Source: Chenopodium formosanum (taxonomy: Eukaryota > Streptophyta > Magnoliopsida > Caryophyllales > Amaranthaceae). From it: DNA of 64,000 nucleotides. A program made the translations under genes and the position numbers. The notes beneath the pieces are model-generated. The model was given only the letters and a program-made list of their open reading frames with translations. It was not told the DNA's origin and did no database searches. The stretch spans positions 50,292,001 to 50,356,000 of the forward strand of contig CM044862.1 in NCBI GenBank assembly GCA_024500155.1, given 5' to 3'. This document shows positions 48,601 to 60,040 of the stretch, in pieces (within the stretch, counting starts at the first letter, position 1; each line of letters begins with the position of its first letter).

Positions 48601-51600
48601 CATTGGATTGAAAAAGCATTGTTTAAATGTGTTTGACTTTTATTCGTTTCAAAAAGCTATGTTTGAATGAGTTTGATTTTATTTGATTCAAAAAGCTTTG
48701 TTTAAATGTGTTTGACTTTCATTTGATTTAAAAAGCTTTGTTTGAATGTGTTTCAGTTTCATTCGATTCAAAAAGCTTTGTTTGAATGTGTTTGACTTTT
48801 ATTTGATTCAAATATCTTTGATTAAATGTGTTTGACTTTCATTTGATTCCAAAAGCTTTGTTTGAAAGTGTTTAAGTGTCATTTTATTCAAAAAGCTATG
48901 TTTTATTGTGTTTATCTTTTATTTGATTCAAAAAGTTTTGATTGGATGCATTTCCCTTTCATTAGATTTAAAAAGCTTTGTTTAAATGTGTTTACCTATC
49001 ATTTTATATTAAAAGCTTTGTTTTAATGTGTTTGACTTTCATTCGATTCAAAAAGCTTTGTTTTCATGCGTTTGACTTCATTTGATTCAAAATATTTGTT
49101 TAAATGTGTTTGACTTTAATTTAATTCAATTAGTTTCATTGAATGCATTTGACTTTCAATCAGTGTTTGACTTTTATTTTATTCAATTAGCTTCGTGGAA
49201 TGCATTTGACTTTCATTTGATTTAAAAAGCTTGGTTTGAATATGTTTGACTTTCATTTGATTCAAAAAGCTTTGTTTGAATGTGTTTGGCTTTTATTCAA
49301 TTACAAAAGCCTTATTTTCATGTGTTTGACTTTCCTTTGATTCAAAAACCTTTGTTTGAATGTATTTGACTTTTATTTGATTCAAAAAGCTATGTTTGAA
49401 TGACTTTGACTTTCATTTGATTCAAAAAGCTTTGTTTAAATGTGTTTGACTTTCATTTTGTTCAAAAAACATTGTTTGAATGTGTTAGAGTTTCATTCGA
49501 TTCAAAAAGCTTTTTTTGAATGTGTTTGACTTTTATTTGATTCTAAAAGCTTTGATTTAATGTTTTTTACTGTCATTTGATTCCAAAAGCTTTGTTTGAA
49601 TGTGTTTTATCTTTTATTTGATTCTAAAAGTTTTGATTGAATGCATTTCCCTTTCGTTCGATTTAAAAAGCTTTGTTTAAATCTTTTTACCTATCATTTT
49701 ATTCCAAAAGCTTTGTTTTAATGTGTTTGACTTTCATTCAATTCAAAAAGCTTTGTTTTAATGTGTTTGACTTTCATTTGATTTAAAAGCTTTGTTTAAA
49801 TGTGTTTGACTTTTATTTGATGCAATAAGCTTTGTTGAATGCATTTGACTTTCATTTAGTGTTTGACTTTTATTTGATTCAATTAGCTTCGTTGAATGCA
49901 CTTGACTTTCATTCAATTCAAATAGTTTTATTTAAATATGTTTTACTTTCATTTGATTCAAAAAGATTTGTTTGAATGTGATTGACTATCATTTAATTAC
50001 AAAAGCTTTGTTTTCATGTGTTTGACTTTCTTTGGATTCAAAACTCTTTGTTTGAATGTGTTTGACTTGTCATTGATTCAAAAAGCTTTCTTTAAATGAA
50101 TTAACTTTCATTCGATTCAAAAAGCTTTGTAAGAATTTGTTTAATCATCATTGGAATCAAAAAGCTTTTTTTGAATGTGTTTGACTTATATTCGATTCAA
50201 AAAGCTATGTTTGAATAAGTATGACTTTCATTTGATTCAAAAAGCTTTGTTTAAATGTGTTTAACTTTTATTTGATTCAAAGAGGTTTGTTTGAATGAGT
50301 TTGACTTTCATTTGATTCAAAAAGCTTTGTTTGAATATGTTTGAGTTTCATTCGATTCAAAAAGCTATGTTTAAATGTGTTTATCTTTACTTAATTCAAA
50401 AAAGTTTTGATTGAATGCATTTCCCTTTCATTCGATTCAAAAATCTTTGTTTGAATGTGTTTACCTATCATTTTTTTCCAAAAGCTTTGTTTTATTTTGT
50501 TTGACTTTCATTCGATTTAAAAAGCTTTGTTTTTATGTGTTTGACTTTCATTTGATTCAAAATCTTTGTTTCAATGTGTTTGACTTTTATTTGATGCAAT
50601 TACCTTTGTTAAATGCATTTACCTTTCATTTAGTGTTTGACTTTTATTTAATTCAATTAGCTTCGTTGAATGTATTTGTCTTTCATTCGATTTTAAAAGT
50701 TTTGTTTGAATACGTTTGACTTTCATTTGATTTAAAAAGCTTTATTTGAATGTGTTTGGCTTTCATTCAATTACAAAAGCTTTGTTTTAATGAGTTTGAC
50801 TTTATTTTGATTCATAATTTTTTTTTAATATGTTTGACTTGTCATTAATTCAAAAAGCTTTCGTTGAATTAATTTACTTTCATTGTATTAAAAAAGCTTT
50901 GTTAGAATTTGTTTAACCATCATTGGATTCAAAAAAATTGTTTTAATGTGTTTGACTTTTATTCGTTTCAAAAAGCTATGTTTGAATGAGTTTGACTTTC
51001 ATTTGATTCAAAAAGCTTTGTTTAAATGTGTTTGACTTTCATTTGATTTAAAAAGCTTTGTTTGAATGTGTTTCATTTTCATTCGATTCAAAAAGCTTTG
51101 TTTGAATGTGTTTGACTTTTATTTGATTCAAACATCTTTGATTAAATGTGTTTGACTTTCATTTGATTCCAAAAGCTTTGTTTGAAAGTGTTTGAGTGTC
51201 ATTTTATTCAAAAAGCTATGTTTTATTGTGTTTATCTTTTATTTGATTCAAAAAGTTTTGATTGGATGCATTTCCCTTTCATTAGATTCAAAAAGCTTTG
51301 TTTAAATGTGTTTACCTATCATTTTATATTAAAAGCTTTGTTTTAATGTGTTTGACTTTCATTCGATTCAAAAAGCTTTGTTTTTATGCGTTTGACTTCA
51401 TTTGATTCAAAATATTTGTTTGAATGTGTTTGACTTTTATTTAATTCAATTAGTTTCATTGAATGCATTTGACTTTCATTCAGTGTTTGACTTTTATTTT
51501 ATTCAATTAGCTTCGTGGAATGCATTTGACTTCCATTCGATTTAAAAAGCTTGGTTTGAATATGTTTGACTATCATTTGATTCAAAAAGCTTTGTTTGAA

Positions 51601-52771
51601 TGTGTTTGGCTTTTATTCAATTACAAAAGCTTTATTTTCATGTGTTTGACTTTCATTTGATTTAAAAACCTTTGTTTGAATGTGTTTGACTTGTCATTAA
51701 TTCAAAAAGCTTTCTTTAAATGCATTAACTTTCATTCGATTCTAAAATCTTTGTTAGAATAACTATAATTGAATTTTAAAAGCTTTGTTTGAATGTGTTT
51801 GACCTTTATTTGATTCAAAAGGCTATGTTTGAATGACTTTGACTTTCATTTGACTCAAAAAGCTTTGTTTAAATGTGTTTGACTTTCATTTGATTCAAAA
51901 AACTTTGTTTGAATGTGTTTGAGTTTCATTCGATTCAAAAAGCTTTGTTTGAATGTGTTTGACTTTTATTCGATTCTAAAAGCTTTGATTTATTGTTTTT
52001 GACTTTCATTTGATTCCAAAAGCTTTGTTTGAATGTGTTTATCTTTTATTTGATTTTAAAAGTTTTGATTGAATGCATTTCCCTTTCGTTTGATTCATAA
52101 AGCTTTGTTAAAATCTTTTTACCTATTATTTTATTCCAAAAGCTTTGTTTTAATGCGTTTGACTTTCATTCGATTCAAAAAGCTTTGTTTTATAGTGTTG
52201 CACTTTCATTTGATTCAAAATCTTTGTTTAAATGTGTTTGACTTTTATTTGATGCAATTTGCTTTGTTGAATGCATTTGACTTTCATTTAGTGTTTGGCT
52301 TTTATTTGATTCAATTAGCTTCGTTGAATGCACTTGACTTTCATTCAATTCTAATAGTTTTCTTTGAATATGTTTGACTTTCATTTGATTCAAAAAGATT
52401 TGTTTGAATGTGTTTGACTTTCATTTATTTACAAAAGCTTTGTTTTCATGTGTTTGACTTTCTTTGGATTCAAAACTCTTTGTTTGAATGTGTTTGACTT
52501 GTCATTGATTCAAAAAGCTTTCTTTAAATGAATTAACTTTCATTCAATTCAAAAAAGCTTTGTTAGAATTTGTTTAATCATCATTGGAATCAAAAAGCTT
52601 TGTTTGAATGTGTTTGACTTTTATTCGATTCAAAAAGCTATGTTTGAATGAGTATGCCTTTCATTTGATTCGAAAAGCTTTGTTTAAATGTGTTTAACTT
52701 TTATTTGATTCAAAGAGCTTTGTTTGAATGTGTTTCAGTTTCATTCGATTCAAAAAGCTTTGTTTGAATGT
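45650..52771 (+). repeat. ~2.3-2.4-kb higher-order repeat, about three copies
   Basis: The variant GAATGCATTTCC followed by TTTACCTATCATTTTTTTCC recurs at ~45655, ~48090 and ~50417. GGATGCATTTCCCTTTCATTAG recurs at ~46510, ~48945 and ~51267. TTGAATGCATTTCCCTTTCG recurs at ~47315, ~49640 and ~52070. Spacing alternates between about 2.43 and 2.33 kb because the middle copy lacks about 100 bp, including the CTATAATTGAATT piece present near 47000 and 51770. The last copy is truncated at the array end. Confidence 0.7.
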
Positions 52772-54962
52772 GGTGTAAGGAGGGTGATCCCATCGTAAGG
52801 GGTACTCTCCTTAAATGCCCATGACCACTTAAAAGCCTAGGACTGTACACTTGTTAGGGTGTAGTAGGATTTGATTCCTGACTTTTTCGGGGACCTTGAA
52901 TTAGAATTGATTCTATCATTACGCTTTTTTTTAAGAAACAAGTAGGAGTCGCCAATGAGTTTTGGGAGAAACTCATAAACCTCGTTCATGTCTTTCTTCC
53001 ATGTGGATTTCATGGAATAATTAGCAGGAATCATAAGTTTACCCATGCTCAAATTGGTCTATAAACCAGAAATGAGTTCGGGAGCGAGGGTACTAAAATA
53101 ACGTTCCTTTTAGAGGGGAATCATTATCCTAGCCCTAGTGCAGCCTCTACTAGCTATTCCTTTTTTACAATTTCATCACCAAACAATATATGCAACGCGA
53201 TACCTAAAACTATGTTAGTTAATTTTGTTTACAAGCATTAATTCACGTAGGAATTACATCATAATGTCATTATTCTTATTTAATCAAATTCAAGAAAAGG
53301 ACAAGAAAATAAACAATATTCGCCTTGGCTTAAGTGATCAACCAACAATTATTTAATTTAATTCTAATCTTTATTTAACGCAAGATACTATGTGGAATTG
53401 ATTAATTAATAATTTTAAAGGTGATCAAACAACACTAATTAATTAATTAAGATTCTTTTAAATAAGAAAATAAATGTGATTTAACTAAGTGCTCGGGAAT
53501 TTACCACTTCTCTTTACTACTCTGTTTAGAACACTTATGGACTCCTTGTTGAGGAACCTTTACCGTAGTAACAAAATATCAAAAGGGTGAGTGTTTAGGA
53601 CAAGAGGGGCTAGGTTGTACAAGTTCACAAGTATTTCGCCAGAGTTTTAGGTTATTTTCTATCTGTTTAAGCCTCGGTGCAGTAAAATGACAAACCTGTC
53701 TATAGGTGCTTTTACGTAAAGCGCCACCATGGAACGTCTTAAGGCACTCTTACGAAAAATGTTCAAAACGTATGCTTAGGGAAGGCACAAAGCACGATGT
53801 GCATGCAAGAATGATGTAAACAACTAACAAAGAAGAAAACAAACTACATATGCAAAGCATTTTAAAAAGATTTTTATAATTTGTGCGCCATCACGTCTAA
53901 TAACGAGCAAAAACTGTTTAAAAATGATAAAACGGATCAAAATCAAGATTCTGGTCATAGTGACCAGTTTCCGCGTGCAACTCAGAGGGTCGCACTGGCC
54001 AGGCGCGCACATCGTTCTGAGTTGCGCTGGTATGTCATGCACAACTTATTTAGTAGCGCGCGACATTTATGTTAGTAAAGTGAAAATCGCAAACGTGATT
54101 TTTCTTTTCACTCTTTCTTTCTCCTTCCTTCGCCATTTTTGACCCATTCTCTCTCTAGGAACCTTGGGTTTTTGCGATTTTTGAAGCTAAAGGAAGAAAA
54201 TTTCGTCCTCAATTCATATTTTTCGTCATCCATTGTAAGTTTTTTGCTAGAATTTGTTCTTTTTCGGCTGAATCTAAATGATTTGAATCGTTTAACCCCA
54301 AATTTCGAATTTAGTGGTTTTCGATTCAGTCCATTATTCTTGAAATTTTTTGTTCTATGTTTTCATGCTATGTTTAAGGAGTGTTTTGCAACAAATTTCA
54401 TGAAAAATGGTGAAGTATTGAACCTTGTATAAGCATTCCTTGTTCAAGTTCGTTCTTGCTCTTTTTCTTCGAATTTTGCTTTATTTTATTGCTTTTACTT
54501 GCTCATTTTGTTTATCATTGCTGATTATGAATTAGATTATAGTGATGGAACCAATATTACTTTCATAATTCATTTTGTGAATTTTGAATTGTTGAAAAAT
54601 GGCGCGAAACATACTCTTAGCTTACTCTTGCCATGTTCAAACTTTAAAATTGTTTGGTAGACAATAACCATGTTTATGTTATTGTTATTCATCTAGAAAT
54701 AGTTGATTCTTTGAGATTTTTTAAAATACAATCCCTTTAATACTTAGTTGAAATTGGTATAGGATGGCTTTTGTGGGTGTTAGAAGCCCCCATTTATTGA
54801 GTTTAATTGCAGGTATCGTAGCCCCCAAGTATGGGTGGCATTTGATTTTCGTGTTTTGCCCTATCGGCAGCCGTTATGCTGCCGAAATGGGTCTAAAATA
54901 CGTATATTAGTTTAGTTTAGGAAATAAAGTAAACTAATTAAAGAAACTTTATCCATCATAGC
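52772..54962 (+). other. Unclassified repeat and 5' leader of the PMD pseudogene
   Basis: This begins TGTAAGGAGGGTGATCCC at the satellite edge, which could be an LTR start but no partner end was found. It carries GGAGTCGCCAATGAGTTTT near 52950, shared in inverted orientation with 479-499. A GC-rich patch at 53968-54065 contains CGCGTGCAACTC and GAGTTGCGC, a dyad-like motif that recurs at 57640-57750 and 58575-58640. A pyrimidine-rich, leader-like stretch (54105-54170) leads toward the PMD pseudogene. No gene of its own is supported. Confidence 0.45.
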
Positions 54963-57116
54963 ATGAACTTGCCTCCATTTATCGATGTTGAGGAGATTCT
55001 CTGTGGTCCGGACGAGGCGGTTTGCCTTCAGAAGAGGGTGACCCGTCCTCGAGAGGAGATTCGAGAGAGACGCGTCACAGCCGATCGACGTCGCCAAGAA
55101 GGATGTGGTTTGGGAGGCTCCAACCAACTGGGACCCTAGGGTCCTTAAGTGGGACCCAGGCCATCACGCTTCAATCAGAGGGTGGCATGACATTGTGAGT
55201 TTTTCGCGCCTTTATTTCTTTCTCTCTTCCTTTGTTTCTCCTTTTTAAACCATAACCATTTTTTTATTTTTGTTCTTTTATTTAGAGCAAGCCTAGCATT
55301 CGTTTATACGGCTTTGGTGACCTGCGAGCCCGTTTTGAGAGTTTGCCCGAGGTGGCAATGGAGATTGTAGAACTTTCCGGGATTGACTCCCAGCTGGCTT
55401 TGCTCTTCGAGATTTATCGAGTCAGCCTGCATCGTTAGTTTTCCTCTGTGGATTGCTGGAGTTTTGGTGGGATTTCACAAACACTTTCCACTTTCCATGG
55501 GGAGAAATGATGGTTACCCCTTTTGATTTCTCTATGATTATAGGTGTTCCTTTTGGAGGTGAGCCCGTAGTTATAGAGTTCGTTACGGGGTCAGACGAGA
55601 GACTGCACGACCTTGTGGGGGACCATCTTGCGTTGGCCCTTTACGTGTACGCGTAGTCTTGTCCGTGCTCGGTTCTTGCCGACGAGTTGTCGGATGACGA
55701 GCTTGATTGGCAGTGTACACCTGAGCAGCTAGCTTGGATATACATTGCCCACGTTCTTTCTGTCACCATCCTGAGTGATCGGGAAGAGCGTTTTGCCATT
55801 GGGTTACTTATTTGCCTCAGTGATTTAGGGAAAGTAGGTGACCTGATTTAGGTGGAGGTGTCGTATGCCCGTATGCTTATAGCTATGAGCAAGGCGACCC
55901 GGGTGATGGATTCCGCGACATCTACTGAGGTGCCTCGGATCTCGCTTACGTGGCATGGTCGTATCCTTGAGGTACGTGTTTTAAGCTTCTTTTGGTTATT
56001 ACTTTTGCTTTGTCCTTTAAGCTTATTTTTTCTCGGTTTCAGGGTTGGGAATACTTTTACCTGCCTTTCTTAGCCCCAGGGTGCTTGGGGCTGCTCGTTT
56101 TCCTATCGGCCATCGATTGGTCGCGATTAAGAAGAAACGAGCCACTTCTGCCGGCGACTTTCGCTAGAGGATCCGTTCGGCGACTCGTGCGTCGTTGAGT
56201 ATTCCAACTACATGTGCATTCTTTGATTTTATTTATTTTCTGACGATTTTCATGTGGTTGTGTTTTATAGAACGATCTCCGTCCTTGGAGTTTGATCGTC
56301 GGAGTCCCTGGGGCTATCCGATCTGGCATGGTTCTTTGCCGTTTCCGATCCCTGTATACGGGACTCTCGGCGTTCCAGAGGACAAACGCTTGGTTTTTAG
56401 GCGAGCATGTTCTCTGGCAGCTTTTGTCCGAGGAGCCTTTGGTTCTTGTCAATCCCCTGATTCGGATGCTACGTCCGGACTTGCTGTCTACCGAGGATCG
56501 AGCTCAGGCGATCCTTGGTTATCCAACGGAGCAGCTGGTGCTGCCAGAGGTTTCCTATCCGACTTTTATATCATCCAGGCTGACTCCTTTTCCGGCTTTT
56601 GTTCTTTTTAGTACTCTAACTCTCTTTTTCCGTGTTTCTATTTATTTTTCAAAATTTTGACCCTTTTATCGGGTCGAGCTAGGTGGTTGGGTGGCTCCTA
56701 CATCGGAGATCACGTATACTAATGCTATGGGATCGGTAACTCGTGAGACCCTTCCAGCAATAGAGGATGACGAGGGGATACCGTTTGTACTTGAGACGGT
56801 TTAGTCTGTATGTCTTTTGTGTATATGTACTTAAACATTTCTATTTATTTTTTGTTTCTATACATTTGTTTACTAACTGCCCTTGTATTTTTGGAACTGG
56901 TTCCGTGGGAAACCTTGAACGGCATGGTGAGGACTTTATGTGCTTTCCGAGCTGCTTATCGGAGAGCCCTCGTGACTTTATCATGCCGTGATCATCGGAT
57001 GATTGCGGTAAGTTTTATTTCTTTTCTTTTCAACGAAGTTATTACATTTCATGTAATAATCTTCGTTTTGGATTTTTCAGGATATGGAACCGTCTAGTAG
57101 TCGCCGAGCACCCTGA
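54963..57116 (+). pseudogene. Plant mobile domain (PMD) gene, multi-exon, degraded
   Basis: The start ATG at 54963 gives MNLPPFIDVEEILCGPDE. Exon 1 ends at a GTGAGT donor (55195); exon 2 starts after TTTAG near 55286 (SKPSIRLYGFGDLRARFESL). The PMD core is LLEFWWDFTNTFHFPWGEMM then DFSMIIGVPFGGEP (55450-55580), the pattern typical of aminotransferase-like PMD proteins. Later exons lie at about 56042-56195 (GWEYFYLPFLAPGCLGLL), 56271-56565 (WFLGEHVLWQLLSEEPLVL) and to 57000, and a last short exon 57081-57116 ends SSSRRAP. Breaks: frameshifts near 55100 and 55435, in-frame TAGs at 55654-55656 and near 55850. PMD proteins act in gene and transposon silencing, and PMD genes are also carried by plant transposons; here the repeat setting suggests the latter. 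Confidence 0.7.
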
Positions 57117-57926
57117 TTCCTCTTGTACACATATTGTTATTTTTTAGGAAACCGATGTATACATATAATATTTTTTTTTTGCATTTTTTGTACATATGAC
57201 ACATTTGTATATATGTCATTATTATTTTATTTTTTTTGTTTCCATGTGTATATTAATATTATTATTAGCAAAAAAATTTTGAAGGAGTGAAAGGGTTCCG
57301 ACTTACCCCCCTCGAAAAAAAAACTAAACTCGAAAAAAGAAGGCGAAGAGAAAACAAAAAAGAAGTTAAAAGAGAAAAAAAAAAAGAAAAAAAGGAAATA
57401 ATAGTAAAAAAGAAAATAAAAAGAAAGTAAGAAAATAAAAAGAAAAATAAAGTATGAAAATAAAAAGAAAATAAGTAAGTAGGAAAAATAATAAAATAAA
57501 CAAAATAAAAGGAAAATAAGAAAGTAGGCAAGAAAAGGGATACAAAGTATTAGATGGCAAGCGTATGATTCGTCTTAAGATTTCGTGAAGATTCCGTCAT
57601 TATGTGAGCCAAAATACGGAAATAAACACAAATCACATGCCGCGTCAGGGAAGACGTGCGCAACAGCGTGAGTTGCGAGCGGCTGTCGCGCGCATGTGAA
57701 TTTGTTGCCCGCGGATGTCGCACGCAACTCACGAGTTGCGTGTGCCATATGTTTGTGAACTCTCCTTTAAGGCGAATTTGCCAAAAATTTACCCCTCTTG
57801 GGTCAATTTAAAAGCGGTTTCGTGTAGACTTTTGATCATCTCACATTTATTCGCTTAGTAATATAAGAAACTAAAAAGAATTAATCACTCTAAATTCTGA
57901 TTCTCGCTCTTTTTTTTTTTAACAAT
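57117..57926 (+). other. AT-rich and purine-rich spacer with GC-rich dyad patch
   Basis: 57120-57260 is AT-rich. 57310-57540 is an almost pure A/G tract on the plus strand (AAAGAAAATAAAAAG-type), giving Phe/Leu-rich nonsense frames on the other strand. 57640-57750 is GC-rich with GCGTGAGTTGCGAGCGG and GCAACTCACGAGTTGC, the latter a perfect palindrome. No gene. Confidence 0.6.
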
Positions 57927-58499
57927 GTGGTGAAAACCTTTGAACAACATTTGAAGAAATGGGTCACTTCCCTTTCAATCGAGGACAAACCGGCTTTCAG
58001 AATTTACCACCTAGACCCTCTATTGAATTATATGCAACTAGTTTTTAACTTTGATTTTCTTCATGCCGCAGTTAACCATTGGGACTCTAATCACCATCTT
58101 TTCTTGTTTAAAGGGGACGAAATTGTCCCCCTTCCCGGTGAGTTTGAGGCCTTGCTAGGTTTCCCCACAAATACTGTATGTGTGACTTATTCGCCTACCT
58201 TGTCGGATCCCAAACTTATATTCCAAAGATTTTTTGGCTTGTCCGACAATGATATGACCAACAATGGAACTGAAGAAAGCATGAACTTGATTCAATTTAT
58301 TGAACATTTTGTCGCCCCTCGTGACAACATGACTAAACAATGCTTTAAAAGTCGTGCTTTATGTTATTGTCTTGTTTTTAATTGTTTACTTAGGACAGGC
58401 AAAAAATACGGAGATTATTCCATGGTGTCCATAGTAGAGCAAATACAGGGAAGTCATTCACCCGCTCCTTTGGTTTTGGAGGAAACATTCTGTGTTTGA
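57927..58499 (+). CDS. DUF7745-like protein fragment
   Basis: The open frame of about 190 codons has no upstream ATG: it begins at GTG after a T-run, which may be an intron acceptor region, and the first in-frame ATG is at NYMQLVFNFD. The core HAAVNHWDSNHHLFLFKGDE then PLPGEFEALLGFP resembles the plant DUF7745 / PMD-like pattern (a fold found in transposon-linked plant proteins): a hydrophobic segment, W/F-D, F.F...E..P..E.E.LLG.P. A second part, FIEHFVAPRDNMTKQCFKSR, precedes a Cys/Leu-rich helix. It ends TGA at 58497. It lies 0.8 kb after the PMD pseudogene in the same direction, so the two may be parts of one mobile gene family. Function unknown. Confidence 0.5.
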   Translation: MVKTFEQHLKKWVTSLSIEDKPAFRIYHLDPLLNYMQLVFNFDFLHAAVNHWDSNHHLFLFKGDEIVPLPGEFEALLGFPTNTVCVTYSPTLSDPKLIFQRFFGLSDNDMTNNGTEESMNLIQFIEHFVAPRDNMTKQCFKSRALCYCLVFNCLLRTGKKYGDYSMVSIVEQIQGSHSPAPLVLEETFCV

Positions 58500-58644
58500 A
58501 TCTCCTTAGAGGAGACCCTAACGAAAACGGTTTCACGGGAAGTCCACTCCTATTACACGTATGTTTTTTTTTGGCGTTTATCAGCGCAAGTCACGAAGTT
58601 GCGCTAGCATGACCAGCACAATCTTCTTCGCTGCGCGCGGAGGG
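58500..58644. other. Spacer with third GC-rich dyad motif
   Basis: CAGCGCAAGTCACGAAGTTGCGCTAG near 58583-58608 is cut by only short mismatches from a palindrome and resembles the patches at 53968 and 57640. The Copia LTR begins just after. Confidence 0.4.
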
Positions 58645-60027
58645 TGTTGGAGTTTGGTAAGTCCAACTTACCGCGGAAACAACCCCGACCCAAAGAACCA
58701 CTCGCAATTAATAAAACCATAAAGCATAAATAACTTAATAACAAAATTAAGAAAAGATGATTACCTTTGGAGCGTGCTTCACCCAAACGGAACGGGCTCT
58801 TACTTCGAAAGAAAGCCTCAAAAATGCGACGGCCTCCAACGATAGTCCACCCACAACTCGACCACCGAAAATGGTCCAATGCCTTGGAGTTAGCAAGGCC
58901 CGACCAAAAAATCTGAGTGATTAATGAGTTTAAAGATTTTCACAATGGTGATGTCTATTTCAACTTTCACTTAAGTGATTTTCCCAATACCCCAACTGGA
59001 GTAATTATAGGGAAAATAAGAGAGTGAAAAGCTTTCCCATCAATGTGGGAGAATTTGACTTTTTCGTTTTATTTTAAAGCTAAAATAAAATTAATAATCA
59101 AACTAGTAATAAATCAACAAGTGGCAAGCTAGTGTGAGAGGTTAGGTGAGGACCATTTGGAGGAGGGGGGACCAAACTTGATCCCCACTCCTTCTCCAAA
59201 AACCAGCTAATACACCCCTTCTAGCTCCTCTCAATTTGCGCCACCTGGCACCCACCCTTGGGAATCAAGGCACCCAAGGTGGGCTGCCTTGTCCATGGCT
59301 ACCTCGCCCAGTAAGTCCAGCACAGGCGTGCGGGCTGCTAGTGCTGCCAGCTAGCAAGCCCAGCAAGCCCAGCATGCTTGTGCGGGATACTTACGCTCTC
59401 AGCCAGCGAGCCACGCACCAAGGATGCGGGCTGCTGTTGAGAGCTGATGCTGGCCTTGTGCCTTGGCCCAGCATTGCTAGGCAGAACGCATTGGCCCAGC
59501 CATGCAGCTCCGGTTGGCGCGGCTAGCCTTGCGATGCTAGCATTGGTGCGCTAGCACGTACCAACCAGCCTAGGCTCGGCTTGGAACGCATGCTAGGCAC
59601 CATGCAAGGTCATATGCCCCTAGAACTTGGTTTGCTCGGGGCGTTCCGATGCTAGTGGTATTTTAGTCTTTGTTGATTTATTATTATTTTCATGTTTCGT
59701 CTTTTACTATTTTTTCGACTCGACTTTCGACGTTCGATTTCGACGCTCTAAGCTCGAATTCCCAACGTCTAAATATTAGGTATTCGGTTGACTTATTAAT
59801 TAATTCATAATTAATTAGTCACTTTGGTTCATTAGGATCTTGGGTGTGACCCGAAGGATTCAGTCAAGATTAAGCTTTAATATTAATTATTCATTAATAT
59901 TACTGATCGGAAGCGTCCTCCACCAAGGCATTCCGATCACTTGACCTTACTGAATATATTAGCTTTCTAATAATTCTGAACCCAATAATGGAATAGTACA
60001 CTTGTTCGAAGGACACCATTCCTTTCA
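58645..60027 (-). repeat. Copia 3' LTR (about 1.4 kb)
   Basis: On the minus strand it begins TGAAAGGAATGGTGTCC directly after the purine tract ACAAGTGGGAGAT, the usual Copia PPT/LTR junction, and is taken to end ..ACTCCAACA at 58645. The left limit is the less certain one. The interior holds a GC-rich segment (59236-59600) with many CCCAGC/CTAGC/GCTGCT words; its open frame is not protein-like. The partner LTR would lie beyond the window. Confidence 0.55.
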
Positions 60028-60040
60028 ATCTCCCACTTGT
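60028..60040 (-). other. Copia polypurine tract
   Basis: Minus-strand ACAAGTGGGAGAT lies immediately upstream of the LTR start TGAAAGG. This GTGGGAGAT form is typical of plant Copia elements. Confidence 0.7.

Larger units (their letters stand above)
40281..52771 (+). repeat. 40-bp satellite array, block 3
   Basis: Continuation of the satellite on the right side of the retrotransposon, with the strongest higher-order structure in the window. It ends abruptly at about 52771 inside a monomer (TTTGAATGTGG), where unrelated sequence starts with TGTAAGGAGGG. No insert was seen within the block. Confidence 0.95.

Noticed and set aside
52772..54780. LTR of a retroelement carrying the PMD gene
   Set aside because: TG start and edge position are suggestive, but no matching LTR end, PBS or second copy was found in the window.
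57265..57560. Phe-rich 'membrane protein' frames on the minus strand
   Set aside because: Complement of an A/G-only tract; composition artefact.
59236..59526. GC-rich 96-codon open frame
   Set aside because: It lies inside the Copia LTR and is made of repeated CCCAGC/CTAGC words. Not protein-like.
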